From Verrucomicrobiales bacterium (GTDB lineage: Bacteria; Verrucomicrobiota; Verrucomicrobiia; Verrucomicrobiales; SLCJ01): a stretch of DNA of 37,732 nucleotides. A model generated the notes under the pieces. It saw only the letters and a list, made by a program, of their open reading frames with translations, did not search any database and was not told the origin of the DNA. Within the stretch, counting starts at the first letter, position 1; each line of letters begins with the position of its first letter. This document shows, one piece after another, positions 1 to 9,203 of this stretch. The DNA is taken from NCBI GenBank assembly GCA_024636835.1, contig JAGXGH010000141.1, forward strand, positions 1 to 37,732. Reading direction: 5' to 3'. The translations under genes and the position numbers were made by a program.

Positions 1-12
1 CACCAACACCCA

Positions 13-35
13 CCGAATCCAATTCGGCGGATTTT
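13..35 (+). terminator. Rho-independent terminator of an upstream gene outside the window
   Basis: A perfect 6-bp stem (CCGAAT and ATTCGG, 3-base loop) is followed after CGGA by a run of five T. It probably ends a gene to the left of the window. It also makes an initiation codon at 35 unlikely for the next gene. Confidence 0.6.
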
Positions 36-115
36 TGCTCAATATTCATGCTGGCTTCCTGCTCGTCCATTTTGCTTATATCATCAAAGCTTTGCCGCCT
101 CTGGTGGCAAATGCA

Positions 116-1210
116 ATGCCTGAAAACACACACCCGCCCAAATTTCCAATGTCTTCCATGATTACCGCCATCGACCGGCTCAGCCAAGCAGCCGTTCACC
201 ATGGTGCCTCCGATATTTTTCTCGTCGCTGGAGAAATCCCTCGTGTGCGCATAAATGAACAAGTCAGCCAATTCGGTGACTCGCCATTGTCTACCGGTGA
301 TCTCAATCAACTTTGGTCATTACTCGATGGTGATCCACAGGTCATCCACGACCACGACGCCAGCTTTGTCAACACAGATGGCCATCGATTCCGCGTCAGT
401 CTCTATAAACAACTCGGCCGCATCGCAGCCGTGATGCGTCCAGTCGCCGCCCGCGTGCCCAACTTCGAAGAACTCTCACTTCCCGCCGATCGATTAATCG
501 AATGGGGGAACCGCAGCAGCGGTCTGCTTCTTATCTGCGGAGCTACCGGCGCCGGCAAATCGACGACCATTGCAGCGTTACTCAACCAACTCAATCAAAC
601 GGTCACGCGCCACATCATCACTCTCGAGGACCCTATTGAATATCTCTTCACCCCAGATCTCTGCTGGTTCTCACAACGAGAAATCGGAACAGACACCAAC
701 AGCTTTGCCACCGGTCTACGCGCTGCGCTCAGACAAAGCCCGGACGTCATCCTGGTCGGTGAGATCCGCGATGCGGAAACCGCTATCACCGCGCTCCAAG
801 CATCCGAAACAGGACACCTCGTGCTCGCCACTCTTCACAGTTCGAGCACCAGCGACGCTCTAGAACGCCTCACCAACCTATTCCCCGCAGATGAGCGCAC
901 CTTCGCGCTCTCCCTTCTCGCTTCCGAGCTTCTAGGTATATTCTGCCAAAAACTTCTCCCTTCCATAACAGATGGCATCGTCCCAGCCTACGAAATGCTC
1001 TCCAACGAAGGTGCCGTCTCCGATTGGCTACAAGAACTCAACCTCACCGCTATCAGCGACCACGTCCATAAATCGGGCGTGGACGGCAACATCTCATTCC
1101 TTAGCACACTCGTGAACCTTTGCCTCGATGGCCAGGTCGCCCCCGAAGTTGCCGAAGCCTATTGCGACCGCCCCGGGGAATTTCGCCGACTCCTCCGTGG
1201 AATCGAGTAG
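116..1210 (+). CDS. PilT-like type IV pilus retraction ATPase (first of a tandem pair)
   Basis: This is a hexameric secretion ATPase of the PilT/PilB family, which in the cytoplasm depolymerises pilin to retract type IV pili. The Walker A motif GATGAGKST is at about residues 142-150, followed by the Asp box (TLEDPIEY), Walker B (VILVGEIRD) and the His box (LATLHS). The order and a length of 364 aa fit PilT. I chose ATG 116 because the frame's earlier ATG at 35 overlaps a terminator and because GGTGG lies about 10 bases upstream; ATG 149 or 158 is also possible. The C-terminal region after GIFCQKLLP is divergent compared with the next gene. The two genes are only 29 bases apart and probably co-transcribed. 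The protein could be a PilU-like accessory ATPase. Confidence 0.88.
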   Translation: MPENTHPPKFPMSSMITAIDRLSQAAVHHGASDIFLVAGEIPRVRINEQVSQFGDSPLSTGDLNQLWSLLDGDPQVIHDHDASFVNTDGHRFRVSLYKQLGRIAAVMRPVAARVPNFEELSLPADRLIEWGNRSSGLLLICGATGAGKSTTIAALLNQLNQTVTRHIITLEDPIEYLFTPDLCWFSQREIGTDTNSFATGLRAALRQSPDVILVGEIRDAETAITALQASETGHLVLATLHSSSTSDALERLTNLFPADERTFALSLLASELLGIFCQKLLPSITDGIVPAYEMLSNEGAVSDWLQELNLTAISDHVHKSGVDGNISFLSTLVNLCLDGQVAPEVAEAYCDRPGEFRRLLRGIE

Positions 1211-1239
1211 GGCTATCTACTATTTCCCACCATACTCCC

Positions 1240-2325
1240 ATGACAACAACCGACATCATCGAACTACTGCGCCAATCCCGCGATCTCAACGGATCCGACC
1301 TTCACCTCATGGTCGGTGCCCCACCCTCAGCACGTGTTCACGGATCACTAGTTCCCATGAATAGTGACAAGCTAACTGCCGATCATTCACGCGAATTGAT
1401 CCTCGATATTCTCGACGACGGACAGCGATCATCTCTAGAAAAAAATCGCGAACTCGACTTTGCTATCCAAGTTCGCGACGTCGGCCGATTCCGAGGCAAC
1501 GCTCATTTCGTGCGAGGAGCCATCGAAGCAGCGTTTCGACACATCCCCGAAAATATTCCCGAAATGGAGGACATTGGGCACGGCGAAACCGTCGCCAAAC
1601 TCTGCACCAAACATCAGGGTCTCGTCTTGGTCACCGGCATGACAGGATCCGGAAAATCCACCACCATGGCGGCGATGATCAAACGTATCAGCGAGCAACG
1701 CTCATCCATGATTGTCACCATCGAAGATCCTATCGAGTACGTCTTCCAGCACTCGAAGTCACTCGTCAAACAACGGCAAGTCGGCTCGGATACGCAAAAT
1801 TTCGCAAACGCCTTACGCGCCGCGCTGCGACAAGATCCCGATGTCATCATGGTCAGCGAAATGCGTGACCTAGAGACCATCCGCACCGCGATCACCGCTG
1901 CGGAAACCGGCCACCTCGTCATTGGCACATTACACACTCAGGATGCCCCCCGCGCCATCGATCGTCTTGTCGATGTATTCCCCGCTGATCAACAACAACT
2001 CATCATCACCCAACTCTCAAACTGTATCGAAGGCATCATTTCACAAAGACTCGTCGAGCGTGCTGACACCGCTGGTCGCGTCATGATCAGCGAGATACTC
2101 ATGGGTAACCACGCCGTTCGCACGTGCATTCGCGAGCGTAAATGGTCACAACTCGTCGGACTGATGCAAGTCGGATACGCCGACGGCATGCACACCTTCG
2201 ATGACAGCCTTGCCCACTTGGCGAAAGGTGGGTTTATCACACCCGAAAACGCCATACTGCTATGTCGCGACAAAGAACAGATGGCCGAAGAACTCACCGC
2301 CAGTGGCATTGAAGTTGAACTATAA
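1240..2325 (+). CDS. pilT: PilT family twitching motility ATPase
   Basis: A 361-aa retraction ATPase of type IV pili. It has the PAS-like N-terminal domain typical of PilT (residues about 1-100), Walker A GMTGSGKST (133-141), Asp box IEDPIEY (161-167), Walker B VIMVSEMRD (202-210) and His box IGTLHT (228-233). It also has the QRLV...GRVMISEIL segment usual in PilT. The reading frame is open from 1120, but ATG 1240 gives the canonical N-terminus and lies just downstream of the preceding gene. One oddity is that the usual Gly before the catalytic Glu of Walker B is Ser (VSEMRD). It is closer to canonical PilT than its upstream neighbour. No other pilus genes are visible in the window. Confidence 0.92.
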   Translation: MTTTDIIELLRQSRDLNGSDLHLMVGAPPSARVHGSLVPMNSDKLTADHSRELILDILDDGQRSSLEKNRELDFAIQVRDVGRFRGNAHFVRGAIEAAFRHIPENIPEMEDIGHGETVAKLCTKHQGLVLVTGMTGSGKSTTMAAMIKRISEQRSSMIVTIEDPIEYVFQHSKSLVKQRQVGSDTQNFANALRAALRQDPDVIMVSEMRDLETIRTAITAAETGHLVIGTLHTQDAPRAIDRLVDVFPADQQQLIITQLSNCIEGIISQRLVERADTAGRVMISEILMGNHAVRTCIRERKWSQLVGLMQVGYADGMHTFDDSLAHLAKGGFITPENAILLCRDKEQMAEELTASGIEVEL

Positions 2326-2437
2326 GAACCACAACAAACCACGATTCCGGACTCAAAAGCGCGCATCATGCGTATTGTAGCTGACAGAGCATCCGTGTTA
2401 AACTCGCGAAACCAAGTCACCAACCCTACTACTCACT

Positions 2438-2857
2438 ATGACCGTGAACACTCTCCTCAAACTTTCCCTCGCCTTCATGGCTGCAGTTGTTTTCAGCTCG
2501 TGTCAGCATCCCCGCGAACGCCGTATCCTGGAAAACCACGCGGTGTTCAACTCGTTGCCAATCACCGAGCAAGCGGCCGTGCGTGAAGGACGCGTCCTCA
2601 CCGGGATGTCCACCGACGCCGTTTACATCTCTCTCGGCACACCATCTCAGACCAGCGCCGGTTCATCAGAGGGGAAAACTGCTGAAACTTGGATCTACCG
2701 CGGTGTCCGCGCCGTTCCGGATTACAATACCACTTTCTATTACCGCCCTGGCTACGATTACTACCGAACTACCCCCGACTACTACTATATCCCCTACGAC
2801 CGGGCCATCATCACCTTCATCAACAAACGAGTCGTCGCGGTGCAGCAAAGGCGATAA
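2438..2857 (+). CDS. BamE/SmpA-like outer-membrane lipoprotein
   Basis: A 139-aa protein with a lipoprotein signal (hydrophobic segment ending FSSC, lipid-bearing Cys22). The middle (REGRVLTGMSTDAVYISLGTP ... ETWIYRG, about residues 50-90) matches the pattern of the SmpA/OmlA (BamE) domain: a G-x-M-x-x-x-V helix, an LGxP turn and a WxYRG strand. The C-terminus is unusually Tyr-rich (about residues 97-125). BamE assists the outer-membrane protein assembly machine, but many small lipoproteins share this fold, so an assembly role is only suggested. No bam gene is adjacent. Confidence 0.65.
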   Translation: MTVNTLLKLSLAFMAAVVFSSCQHPRERRILENHAVFNSLPITEQAAVREGRVLTGMSTDAVYISLGTPSQTSAGSSEGKTAETWIYRGVRAVPDYNTTFYYRPGYDYYRTTPDYYYIPYDRAIITFINKRVVAVQQRR

Positions 2858-2918
2858 TTTTCGACTTCCTTGAAAAAACAACTCCATAAGCGGCGTTTCC
2901 GTGGAGTTATACCCTATG

Positions 2919-2944
2919 CGCCCTGTCTATTGGCAGGGCGTTTT
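2919..2944 (+). terminator. Rho-independent terminator
   Basis: A perfect 7-bp stem (CGCCCTG and CAGGGCG, 8-base loop) is directly followed by TTTT. It closes the lipoprotein gene and lies inside the longest possible reading frame of the next gene, which supports the later start at 2985. A second inverted repeat (AACTCCA/TGGAGTT at 2880-2908) lies just before it. Confidence 0.75.
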
Positions 2945-2984
2945 CCTATTCCCGACTCACTCAGCAACAGCATCCCAAGACCTT

Positions 2985-4520
2985 ATGTCCATCCCATTTA
3001 TCCGCCCGCTACAGGCATCTCTTGCGCTAGCCCTTCTCATGCCAGCCTCCACGTGGGCAGCCGATGAATCAAAAACCGAAGCGCCGGAAAAACCAGCAAA
3101 ATCTGAAACCGACGCCCATACAGTGAAAACGGAGCGCTTCGACTTCGCGATCCGCTTGAATGGCACCCTGATGCCAGCCGAGGCAAAACCAATCATCGCA
3201 GCACCCGAGCGGTTCTCCTCATTACGTATCACTTCAATTGCACCTAACGCCAGCTACGTCAAAAAAGGCGACACCCTCCTCACCTTCGATCTTACTGAGC
3301 TCGAAAAACTAATAGAGAGCTACGAAAAATCCATCGTCGAAAGGGAACTTGGTCTGCTTCGCGCCAAAAATGAACTGACCTCGTTGAAAAAGCTCACACC
3401 CATGCAGATGGCCGAAAACAAGCGCGCCCTAGAACGCGCCAAAGACGATCACAAATACCTCCTGGAAACACGCATCCCTCTCGGCAAGGAATCCATCGAG
3501 CGCGAAGTTCTCAGCGCTGAACGATCACTCGCATACAGCAGCGAAGAGCTGAGACAACTCGAGAAAATGTATACCGACGATGATCTCACCGAGGAGACTG
3601 AAGAGATCGTTCTCAAGCGTTCACGCTGGGCCGTAGAGGGCGCAGAATTCCGCCTCAAGAATGCCAAAATCGATGCCGATCGGCAACTTGAAGTCAACAT
3701 CCCTCGTCAAATCAACGACGCCAAGGAAGAAATCGAAAAGAGAGCGATCAGCCTCGCACGTGCCGAGATCGAACTCCCCGCTGCCCTTGAGCAGAATGAA
3801 CTCGAAGTTGCTGCTTTGGAAAAAGAGTTGAACGACTATCGCGACGCACTTACCGAGCTCAAAGCTGATCAAAAACACCTCACCAACATGACCGCACCTA
3901 TTGATGGGATCGTTCTCTACGGTGACTGGACCGGATCACAGCCCCCTTCTAACGTCGCAGATATCGAGCGACGCCTTCTTATCGGTTCTTCCTTCGGTGT
4001 CCACACCACCTTCATCACCGTGGTCAGCCAAACTCCTGGCGCTATTGCGGTCTCTCTTCCCGAGCAATATCGTTCATTGGTCAATTGGAACGGTAAAACA
4101 ACAGAGTCGCCAACTGAAACTGGCCGTTACGCAGCACTTAAAGCGTCCAATGCCGTAGCGTTCGGCGTCGGTATTGAATGGATCAGCCCGACTCTTCAGG
4201 CAGACAATACCTATGCGACTAAACTCACCATTGATACCAAATCAGACGCCTTCAGTGATCAAAAATCATTTACCGCCAGCCCAGGCATGAACGCCTCCGT
4301 TACTCTGGTCGACTACGAATCACCTGAAGCCGTTATGATCCCATCAGACTACATCCAGATCAAATTCAAAAACGGCAAATTATTACGCTACGTCCACCTT
4401 CTCGGTGACGATGAAACGACCACTGAAGCACCAGTGACCTACCAGCGTGCATCAAAGGAAAACGTGGAAATCCTCACCGGTCTGAAAGCCGGCGACAAGA
4501 TCTCAAAAGAAGCGAAGTAA
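2985..4520 (+). CDS. HlyD-like periplasmic membrane-fusion protein
   Basis: A 511-aa exported protein with a signal peptide (about residues 1-25, ending ASTWA). After an Ala/Lys/Glu-rich linker comes a biotinyl-lipoyl-like segment (TLMPAEAKPIIAAPERFSS ... KKGDTLLTFD). A very long charged alpha-helical coiled coil follows (about residues 105-310), then a second lipoyl half (MTAPIDGIVLYGDW) and a beta-barrel-like C-terminal part. This is the plan of adaptor proteins of tripartite export systems. No pump or outer-membrane channel is adjacent, so its partner is unknown. The frame is open from 2901, but a terminator sits in that extension and the signal peptide starts at 2985. The next gene follows after 37 bases and may be co-transcribed. 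Confidence 0.8.
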   Translation: MSIPFIRPLQASLALALLMPASTWAADESKTEAPEKPAKSETDAHTVKTERFDFAIRLNGTLMPAEAKPIIAAPERFSSLRITSIAPNASYVKKGDTLLTFDLTELEKLIESYEKSIVERELGLLRAKNELTSLKKLTPMQMAENKRALERAKDDHKYLLETRIPLGKESIEREVLSAERSLAYSSEELRQLEKMYTDDDLTEETEEIVLKRSRWAVEGAEFRLKNAKIDADRQLEVNIPRQINDAKEEIEKRAISLARAEIELPAALEQNELEVAALEKELNDYRDALTELKADQKHLTNMTAPIDGIVLYGDWTGSQPPSNVADIERRLLIGSSFGVHTTFITVVSQTPGAIAVSLPEQYRSLVNWNGKTTESPTETGRYAALKASNAVAFGVGIEWISPTLQADNTYATKLTIDTKSDAFSDQKSFTASPGMNASVTLVDYESPEAVMIPSDYIQIKFKNGKLLRYVHLLGDDETTTEAPVTYQRASKENVEILTGLKAGDKISKEAK

Positions 4521-4557
4521 TTTTTTCTTCAATCCTTCTACCCCTAAATTCACGCCC

Positions 4558-5808
4558 ATGATTCGCCCATTCGTTGTTTCTGTTCTCGCTGGAGCTTTCC
4601 TCGTCAGCGGAGCTGCGTACGGCGGCATCTTCCCCGACCTCAAAAAGACTTCCGAGTCTTACAAGGTCGATGAGAGCAAAATCCCTCGAGCAGGAGAAGC
4701 ACCAGAAATCTCACGCGAGCAAATCATCGAACTTCGTGATCGTGCTGTAGCGGAAATGCTTCGTATCCAACAGCCAAACGGCGCTTGGGGATCAGCGAAA
4801 CGAACCAAGGGACTCAACATTGCAGCACCGGTTCCCGGCGCCCACTACGCATTCAGTTGTGCGACGACTGGCCTCGTCGTCGAAGGCCTGATTGCCGTTG
4901 GCGGCGACTCGCCGGAAGTCAATGCCGCTCTCGACCGCGCGGAAGAATACCTTCTCTTCCGCCTCAACACCCTGCGTCGCGGCCGAGACATTACACTCTA
5001 CAACGTTTGGGGGCACTCCTACGGGCTCAAAGCCCTTGTTGGACTCTACCAACGTGCCGAGGGCGATGCCGATCGACAGGCCAAAATCAAAAAAGAGATC
5101 GAGCATCAAGTCGATCTCCTACGCCGCATGGAATCGATCAATCAAGGTTGGGGATACTACGAGTTCGATGGCACCTCACAGCGTCCGATGGCGAAGCCAA
5201 CCAGCTTCACCACAGCTACGGCACTGATTGCTCTAAAGAGCGCTCAGTCCATAGGCGTAAAGATTCCCGACCGATTGGTCACCACCGCACTCCAGTCCGT
5301 GGAACGGATGCGTGTGCCGGACGGCTCCTACGTCTACTCCCTCCCGCATACCATGGTTCCCCGCATATCGATCAACCGCCCGGGTGGATCACTCGCACGC
5401 ACACCTGCCTGCAACTCAGCGCTCGCTATCTGGCAGGGAAAAGACACCATCATCGGCGAACAGGAAGTCGTCGATTGGATGGACCGCTTCATCACCCGTG
5501 AAGGATGGCTCGCCCTCGCACTAAAAAAACCGATTCCCCACGAATCATTCTTCAAGAACTCGGGATACTTCTATTACTATGGCATTTATTACGCTTCCTT
5601 GGCCACTGAGATGCTTCCCGATGAACGTAAAGATTTTTTCCGTGCCCACATGCTCGCGATTCTTCTCAAGCGTCAGGAAAAAGACGGTACATTTTGGGAC
5701 TACCCGCTCTACGACTATCACAAACCTTACGGCACCGGCTACGTCCTCGCTTCCTTGCAGTTCCTCGCCCCGTATTTGAAAACAAGTCCAGACAGCACCG
5801 TGTATTAA
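4558..5808 (+). CDS. Secreted alpha/alpha-toroid (prenyltransferase/squalene cyclase-repeat) protein
   Basis: A 416-aa protein with a signal peptide (MIRPFVVSVLAGAFLVSG, cleavage near residue 22). The rest consists of helical repeats of the prenyltransferase/squalene-oxidase repeat type: QQPNGAWG near residue 75, RMESINQGWGYYEF near 200, RVPDGSYVY near 250 and RQEKDGTFWDYPLY near 385. Each has the G-x-W/F turn of the terpenoid-cyclase toroid fold. I see no DXDD cyclase motif, and the export signal argues against terpene synthesis. Proteins like this are common and uncharacterised in planctomycetes and verrucomicrobia. selA begins 7 bases after its stop. The function is unknown; a role in binding or scaffolding is only a guess. 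Confidence 0.75.
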   Translation: MIRPFVVSVLAGAFLVSGAAYGGIFPDLKKTSESYKVDESKIPRAGEAPEISREQIIELRDRAVAEMLRIQQPNGAWGSAKRTKGLNIAAPVPGAHYAFSCATTGLVVEGLIAVGGDSPEVNAALDRAEEYLLFRLNTLRRGRDITLYNVWGHSYGLKALVGLYQRAEGDADRQAKIKKEIEHQVDLLRRMESINQGWGYYEFDGTSQRPMAKPTSFTTATALIALKSAQSIGVKIPDRLVTTALQSVERMRVPDGSYVYSLPHTMVPRISINRPGGSLARTPACNSALAIWQGKDTIIGEQEVVDWMDRFITREGWLALALKKPIPHESFFKNSGYFYYYGIYYASLATEMLPDERKDFFRAHMLAILLKRQEKDGTFWDYPLYDYHKPYGTGYVLASLQFLAPYLKTSPDSTVY

Positions 5809-5814
5809 AAGTTC

Positions 5815-7260
5815 GTGACGCCCACTTCTAGAAACACCCCGAGCAACGACCCGGAAAAGCCACAGCCCAAGGTCAACCTTCGGGAACTTCCATCGGTCGA
5901 AACAACGATCGCGCAGCTCTCGAAAGTCAGCTCACTGCCTCAGCCCATCATCGCCGATGCTGTCCGGTCCAGGGTAAAGGTCGCAAGAGAATCCGCGCAG
6001 CAATCAGGCGCCTGCGCACCCCGTGCAGAAATCATCTCAGCAATCGAGGCAGACCTCCGACACACTGAGCTAAGCCGACTGCAACCCGTCATCAACGCGA
6101 CCGGCGTGCTGATTCATACCAACCTTGGTCGCTCTCCACTGGGCAAAAGAACCACCGACTTTCTCGCATCGCTTGCAGGGCAATACACCAATTTGGAGCT
6201 CGACCTCACCACAGGAAAACGTGGAAAACGCGGTGGCTATATCGAAACCGCACTCGCCACCTTATGCAATGCCGATGCAGCTACCGTAACCAACAACTGC
6301 GCAGCTGCCGTGATGTTGATTCTTCGTCATCTAGTCACCACCGAGCGCAATGAAGTCATCATCTCACGCGGCGAACTCGTCGAGATCGGTGGAGGCTTCC
6401 GCGTTCCTGAAATCCTGGAATGCTCGGGAGCCACTCTTCGCGAGGTAGGCACCACCAACAAAACCCGCGCATCCGACTACGAAAACGCGGTCACTGACCG
6501 AACCGCTCTCATCTTACGTGTCCACCGCTCGAACTTCTTTCTTGGTGGATTCACCGACGATCCAGATGACGAGGAACTCACCGCCATAGCGCATAAGCAT
6601 AAGATTCCGCTGGTTTGCGACCTCGGCAGCGGCAGCATGATGGCAACCGACAAGCTCGCCCCCATCGAGCACGAGCCCATGCCTGCCGAAGTTCTCGCGG
6701 GAGGCGCGGATCTCGTCTGCTTCTCGGGAGACAAGCTGCTCGGTGGACCACAAACCGGTGTAATCGCTGGGCGGGCTGATCTCATTGCCGGCATCAAGAA
6801 GGATCCATTCTTCCGCGCCATGCGCTGCGACAAACTCATCCTCGCAACCCTTCAGGAAACCGTCACGGCCTATCTCGAATCCACTACCAAAGAAACCACA
6901 CCAGATGTGCCGGTCACCGCAATGCTGGCGATGAGACTCGACGAACTCAAGCAGCGCGCCGATGCTCTCATGGCGCAAATCCAAACACCTCTCGCCGATG
7001 CTGGAATCACCGCAACACTGATTGATTCCACCGCGCGCACTGGTGGTGGCACGATGCCGAAATCGTCCATGCCATCCGTCGCCATCGCGCTCGATGGCAG
7101 TGCTGCCAGTCTAAGCCCGGATCAAATCATCTCCCGCCTCCGCGAAGCCGCCTCACCCACAATCGCTTATATCGAAAGTGATCAAGTAGAGATCAACCTA
7201 CGCACGATTTTCCCATTCCAAGAGGAAGCGCTTGTCCGCACCATTTTGTCACTCGTTTAA
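5815..7260 (+). CDS. selA: L-seryl-tRNA(Sec) selenium transferase
   Basis: SelA is a pyridoxal-phosphate enzyme that converts Ser-tRNA(Sec) to selenocysteinyl-tRNA(Sec) using selenophosphate. The 481-aa product has family signatures throughout: RELPSVE near the N-terminus, VINATGVLIHTNLGRSPL (about 92-109), GKRGKRGGYIE (134-144), SRGELVEIGGGFRVPEI (184-200), EVGTTNKT (210-217) and the PLP site VCFSGDKLLGGPQTG with Lys307. The length matches bacterial SelA (about 460-480 aa). The likely start is GTG 5815, seven bases after the preceding stop and without a strong ribosome binding site. selB, selD and tRNA-Sec are not in the window. The importer that follows looks selenium-related. Confidence 0.95.
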   Translation: MTPTSRNTPSNDPEKPQPKVNLRELPSVETTIAQLSKVSSLPQPIIADAVRSRVKVARESAQQSGACAPRAEIISAIEADLRHTELSRLQPVINATGVLIHTNLGRSPLGKRTTDFLASLAGQYTNLELDLTTGKRGKRGGYIETALATLCNADAATVTNNCAAAVMLILRHLVTTERNEVIISRGELVEIGGGFRVPEILECSGATLREVGTTNKTRASDYENAVTDRTALILRVHRSNFFLGGFTDDPDDEELTAIAHKHKIPLVCDLGSGSMMATDKLAPIEHEPMPAEVLAGGADLVCFSGDKLLGGPQTGVIAGRADLIAGIKKDPFFRAMRCDKLILATLQETVTAYLESTTKETTPDVPVTAMLAMRLDELKQRADALMAQIQTPLADAGITATLIDSTARTGGGTMPKSSMPSVAIALDGSAASLSPDQIISRLREAASPTIAYIESDQVEINLRTIFPFQEEALVRTILSLV

Positions 7261-7376
7261 TCTTTACGCCCGACCTAAGATGAGCATCGTAAGCTAATGC
7301 AATCACCTGCCAGCGCCCCTAGATCACACTTAATCCACCAAACCCGCAGCACAGTCCTAAATTCAATCAACAAGCA

Positions 7377-7460
7377 AAATGGGCGAAAGCCCACCGTGGC
7401 GGTGGCATCCTGCCGCCAAGCCATTCTCAATTCTCAATTCTCAATTCTCTAATCCCTAAT
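7377..7460. repeat. Hairpins, interspersed repeat and 7-bp tandem repeat between selA and the importer
   Basis: This spacer holds a GNRA-capped hairpin (TGGGC GAAA GCCCA, 7380-7393). Next is a copy of an interspersed element (7396-7422) whose arms TGGCGG and CCGCCA can pair. After it comes a tandem repeat of CTCAATT (three units, about 7425-7447) immediately upstream of the binding-protein gene. The structured DNA suggests a transcription boundary or processing point between selA and the transporter. Confidence 0.55.
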
Positions 7461-7469
7461 CCAAACAAC

Positions 7470-8381
7470 ATGAAAAAATCCACACTCCTCAAACGCACGG
7501 CCATCGCTGCGGTCGTAGCGACCACCCTCAGTCAATGCTCCAAATCGGACACCACCACCGCTACGCAAGACGACACTAAAGAACCCGTATTGGTGATCTC
7601 ATCGATTCCTGACTCGAAGACCACCAACCTAAGTGAAAAATTCCAGCCACTCGTCGACCACCTCGCCAAGGAACTCGACGTGAAAGTGGAGTTCCAGAAC
7701 AGCGTTGAATACACAGATTCGGTCGAGAAATTCAAAACCGGCGACTTCACCCTCGTTTGGTATGGCGGACTGACCGGTGTCCGCGCCCGCGCAGCCGTCG
7801 AAGGCGCTAACGCAATCGCCCAGGGAATCGAAGATCCCAACTACAAATCTTACTTCATCGCCAACGCCAGCACAGGCTTGGAAAAATCGGACGAGTTCCC
7901 ATTGGCCATCAAAGATCTGACTTTCACCTTCGGGTCAAACAGCTCGACTTCCGGCTTCATGATGCCGAGTCACTTCATCAAAGAAAACTCCGGTAAAATG
8001 CCTGACGACTTCTTTACCAAGCCGGTCGCATTCTCCGGCGCTCATGACAAAACCGCTCTGCAAGTTGCCCAAGGCAATTTCCAAGCAGGCGCAATGAACT
8101 ACGGAACCTACGACTCCATGGTCGCCGAGGGAAAAATCGATCCGGAAGTTTGCCGTATCATTTGGGTCACCCCTCCATACGCCGATTACAATTTCACCGC
8201 GCACCCAAAACTCAATGAACAATTCGGTGAAGGCTTCGTCGAGAAGCTCCAAGCGGCCATCCTTTCCGCTAGCGAAGAAGTCGCAAAGTCCGCGGTCAAC
8301 CGCTCTGGCTTTGTGAAAGCTGAGAACAGCGACTACAAAGGCATCGAAGATGTCGCACGCGCCCTCGGCGAGCTTCGCTAA
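7470..8381 (+). CDS. PhnD-like ABC substrate-binding lipoprotein, putative selenate/oxyanion binding
   Basis: A 303-aa periplasmic binding protein of the phosphate/phosphite/phosphonate (PhnD) superfamily, anchored by a lipobox (LSQC, Cys23). The segments ISSIPDSKTTNLSEKFQPL (about 44-62), FTLVWYGGLTGVRARAAV (about 92-109) and KSYFIANASTGLEKS (about 128-142) resemble, from memory, the branch named putative selenate ABC transporter binding proteins rather than true PhnD. The placement right after selA supports selenium import. Substrate assignment remains an inference; phosphonate or phosphite cannot be excluded. It heads a cluster with its ATPase and two permeases. Confidence 0.82.
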   Translation: MKKSTLLKRTAIAAVVATTLSQCSKSDTTTATQDDTKEPVLVISSIPDSKTTNLSEKFQPLVDHLAKELDVKVEFQNSVEYTDSVEKFKTGDFTLVWYGGLTGVRARAAVEGANAIAQGIEDPNYKSYFIANASTGLEKSDEFPLAIKDLTFTFGSNSSTSGFMMPSHFIKENSGKMPDDFFTKPVAFSGAHDKTALQVAQGNFQAGAMNYGTYDSMVAEGKIDPEVCRIIWVTPPYADYNFTAHPKLNEQFGEGFVEKLQAAILSASEEVAKSAVNRSGFVKAENSDYKGIEDVARALGELR

Positions 8382-8391
8382 GCGACACGGA

Positions 8392-9183
8392 ATGACCAGC
8401 TCAAAGGATTCCGCGCCAGCGTTTGCTCTACACGAAGTCACTGTCGACTTCCAGAGCACGCGGGCGTTGAACAACGTCTCGCTGGAGATATCCTCCGGCG
8501 AGCACGTCGCCCTGATCGGGCCCAGTGGGAGTGGAAAAACCACCCTGCTACGCACTCTGAATGGTTCCCAAAGCCTCACCAGTGGCGAGGTTTACGTGAA
8601 TGGCCAAGCCCTCACCGGGCTTGCCTCAAAAGACCTAAGAAACATCCGCCGCTCGATCGGCTGGATTCCGCAATCCCTCGGTCTCGTCCCCAACCTGCGG
8701 GTAGCCCAGAACCTCATGCTCGGCTCGTCAGGCCGCGCATCCCTCTGGGATCTCCTCCGCAAACTCACTTTTCCCTCACGAGCCGATCAACTCTCCGCAC
8801 TCGAACACCTCGATCGCGTTGGCGTGGGTGAAAAACTCTTCGAACGAACCTCCAGCCTTTCCGGTGGGCAGCAACAACGCGTGGCCATTGCCCGCACTCT
8901 CTTTCAAAACCCGACCAGTATCCTCGCCGACGAACCCGTTTCCGCGGTCGATCCGGCACGCGCTGTTGATCTCGTAAAGCTCCTTACCGAACTGGCCACA
9001 GAAAATGGGGTGAGCCTCGTAATGAGTATTCACAACCTCGAGCTCGCTCGACGATTCTTTCCCCGCCTCATCGGCCTCCGAAGTGGAAAAGTAATCGTCG
9101 ACAGCAGACCTGATGATTTGAGCCAAGCTGAGGCCGACTCACTATTCTCCCTGACTAAGGCCGAAATTCTCAGCGGCGAATAA
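8392..9183 (+). CDS. PhnC-like ABC transporter ATP-binding protein
   Basis: A 263-aa cytoplasmic ATPase energising the importer. It has Walker A GPSGSGKTT (about 41-49), the Q-loop in GWIPQSLGLV, the signature LSGGQQQR, Walker B with SILADEPVSAVDP, and the H-loop MSIHN. It is closest to PhnC-type ATPases. The frame is also open from ATG 8350 inside the previous gene; ATG 8392, 11 bases after the previous stop, gives the usual N-terminus. It is co-transcribed with the binding protein upstream and the permeases downstream. Confidence 0.9.
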   Translation: MTSSKDSAPAFALHEVTVDFQSTRALNNVSLEISSGEHVALIGPSGSGKTTLLRTLNGSQSLTSGEVYVNGQALTGLASKDLRNIRRSIGWIPQSLGLVPNLRVAQNLMLGSSGRASLWDLLRKLTFPSRADQLSALEHLDRVGVGEKLFERTSSLSGGQQQRVAIARTLFQNPTSILADEPVSAVDPARAVDLVKLLTELATENGVSLVMSIHNLELARRFFPRLIGLRSGKVIVDSRPDDLSQAEADSLFSLTKAEILSGE

Positions 9184-9203
9184 TAGCCATTTTAGAAAAA
9201 AAC

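Noticed and set aside
2901..2984. N-terminal extension of the membrane-fusion protein from ATG 2901
   Set aside because: It overlaps a perfect Rho-independent terminator (2919-2944) and would put a signal peptide inside the protein.
4558..5808. Squalene-hopene cyclase or other terpene synthase
   Set aside because: The toroid repeats are present but there is no DXDD motif, the protein is short for that family, and it carries an export signal.
7261..7469. Possible tRNA-Sec gene next to selA
   Set aside because: I checked for the T-loop GGTTCRA pattern and acceptor pairing and saw neither; the hairpins there are short.
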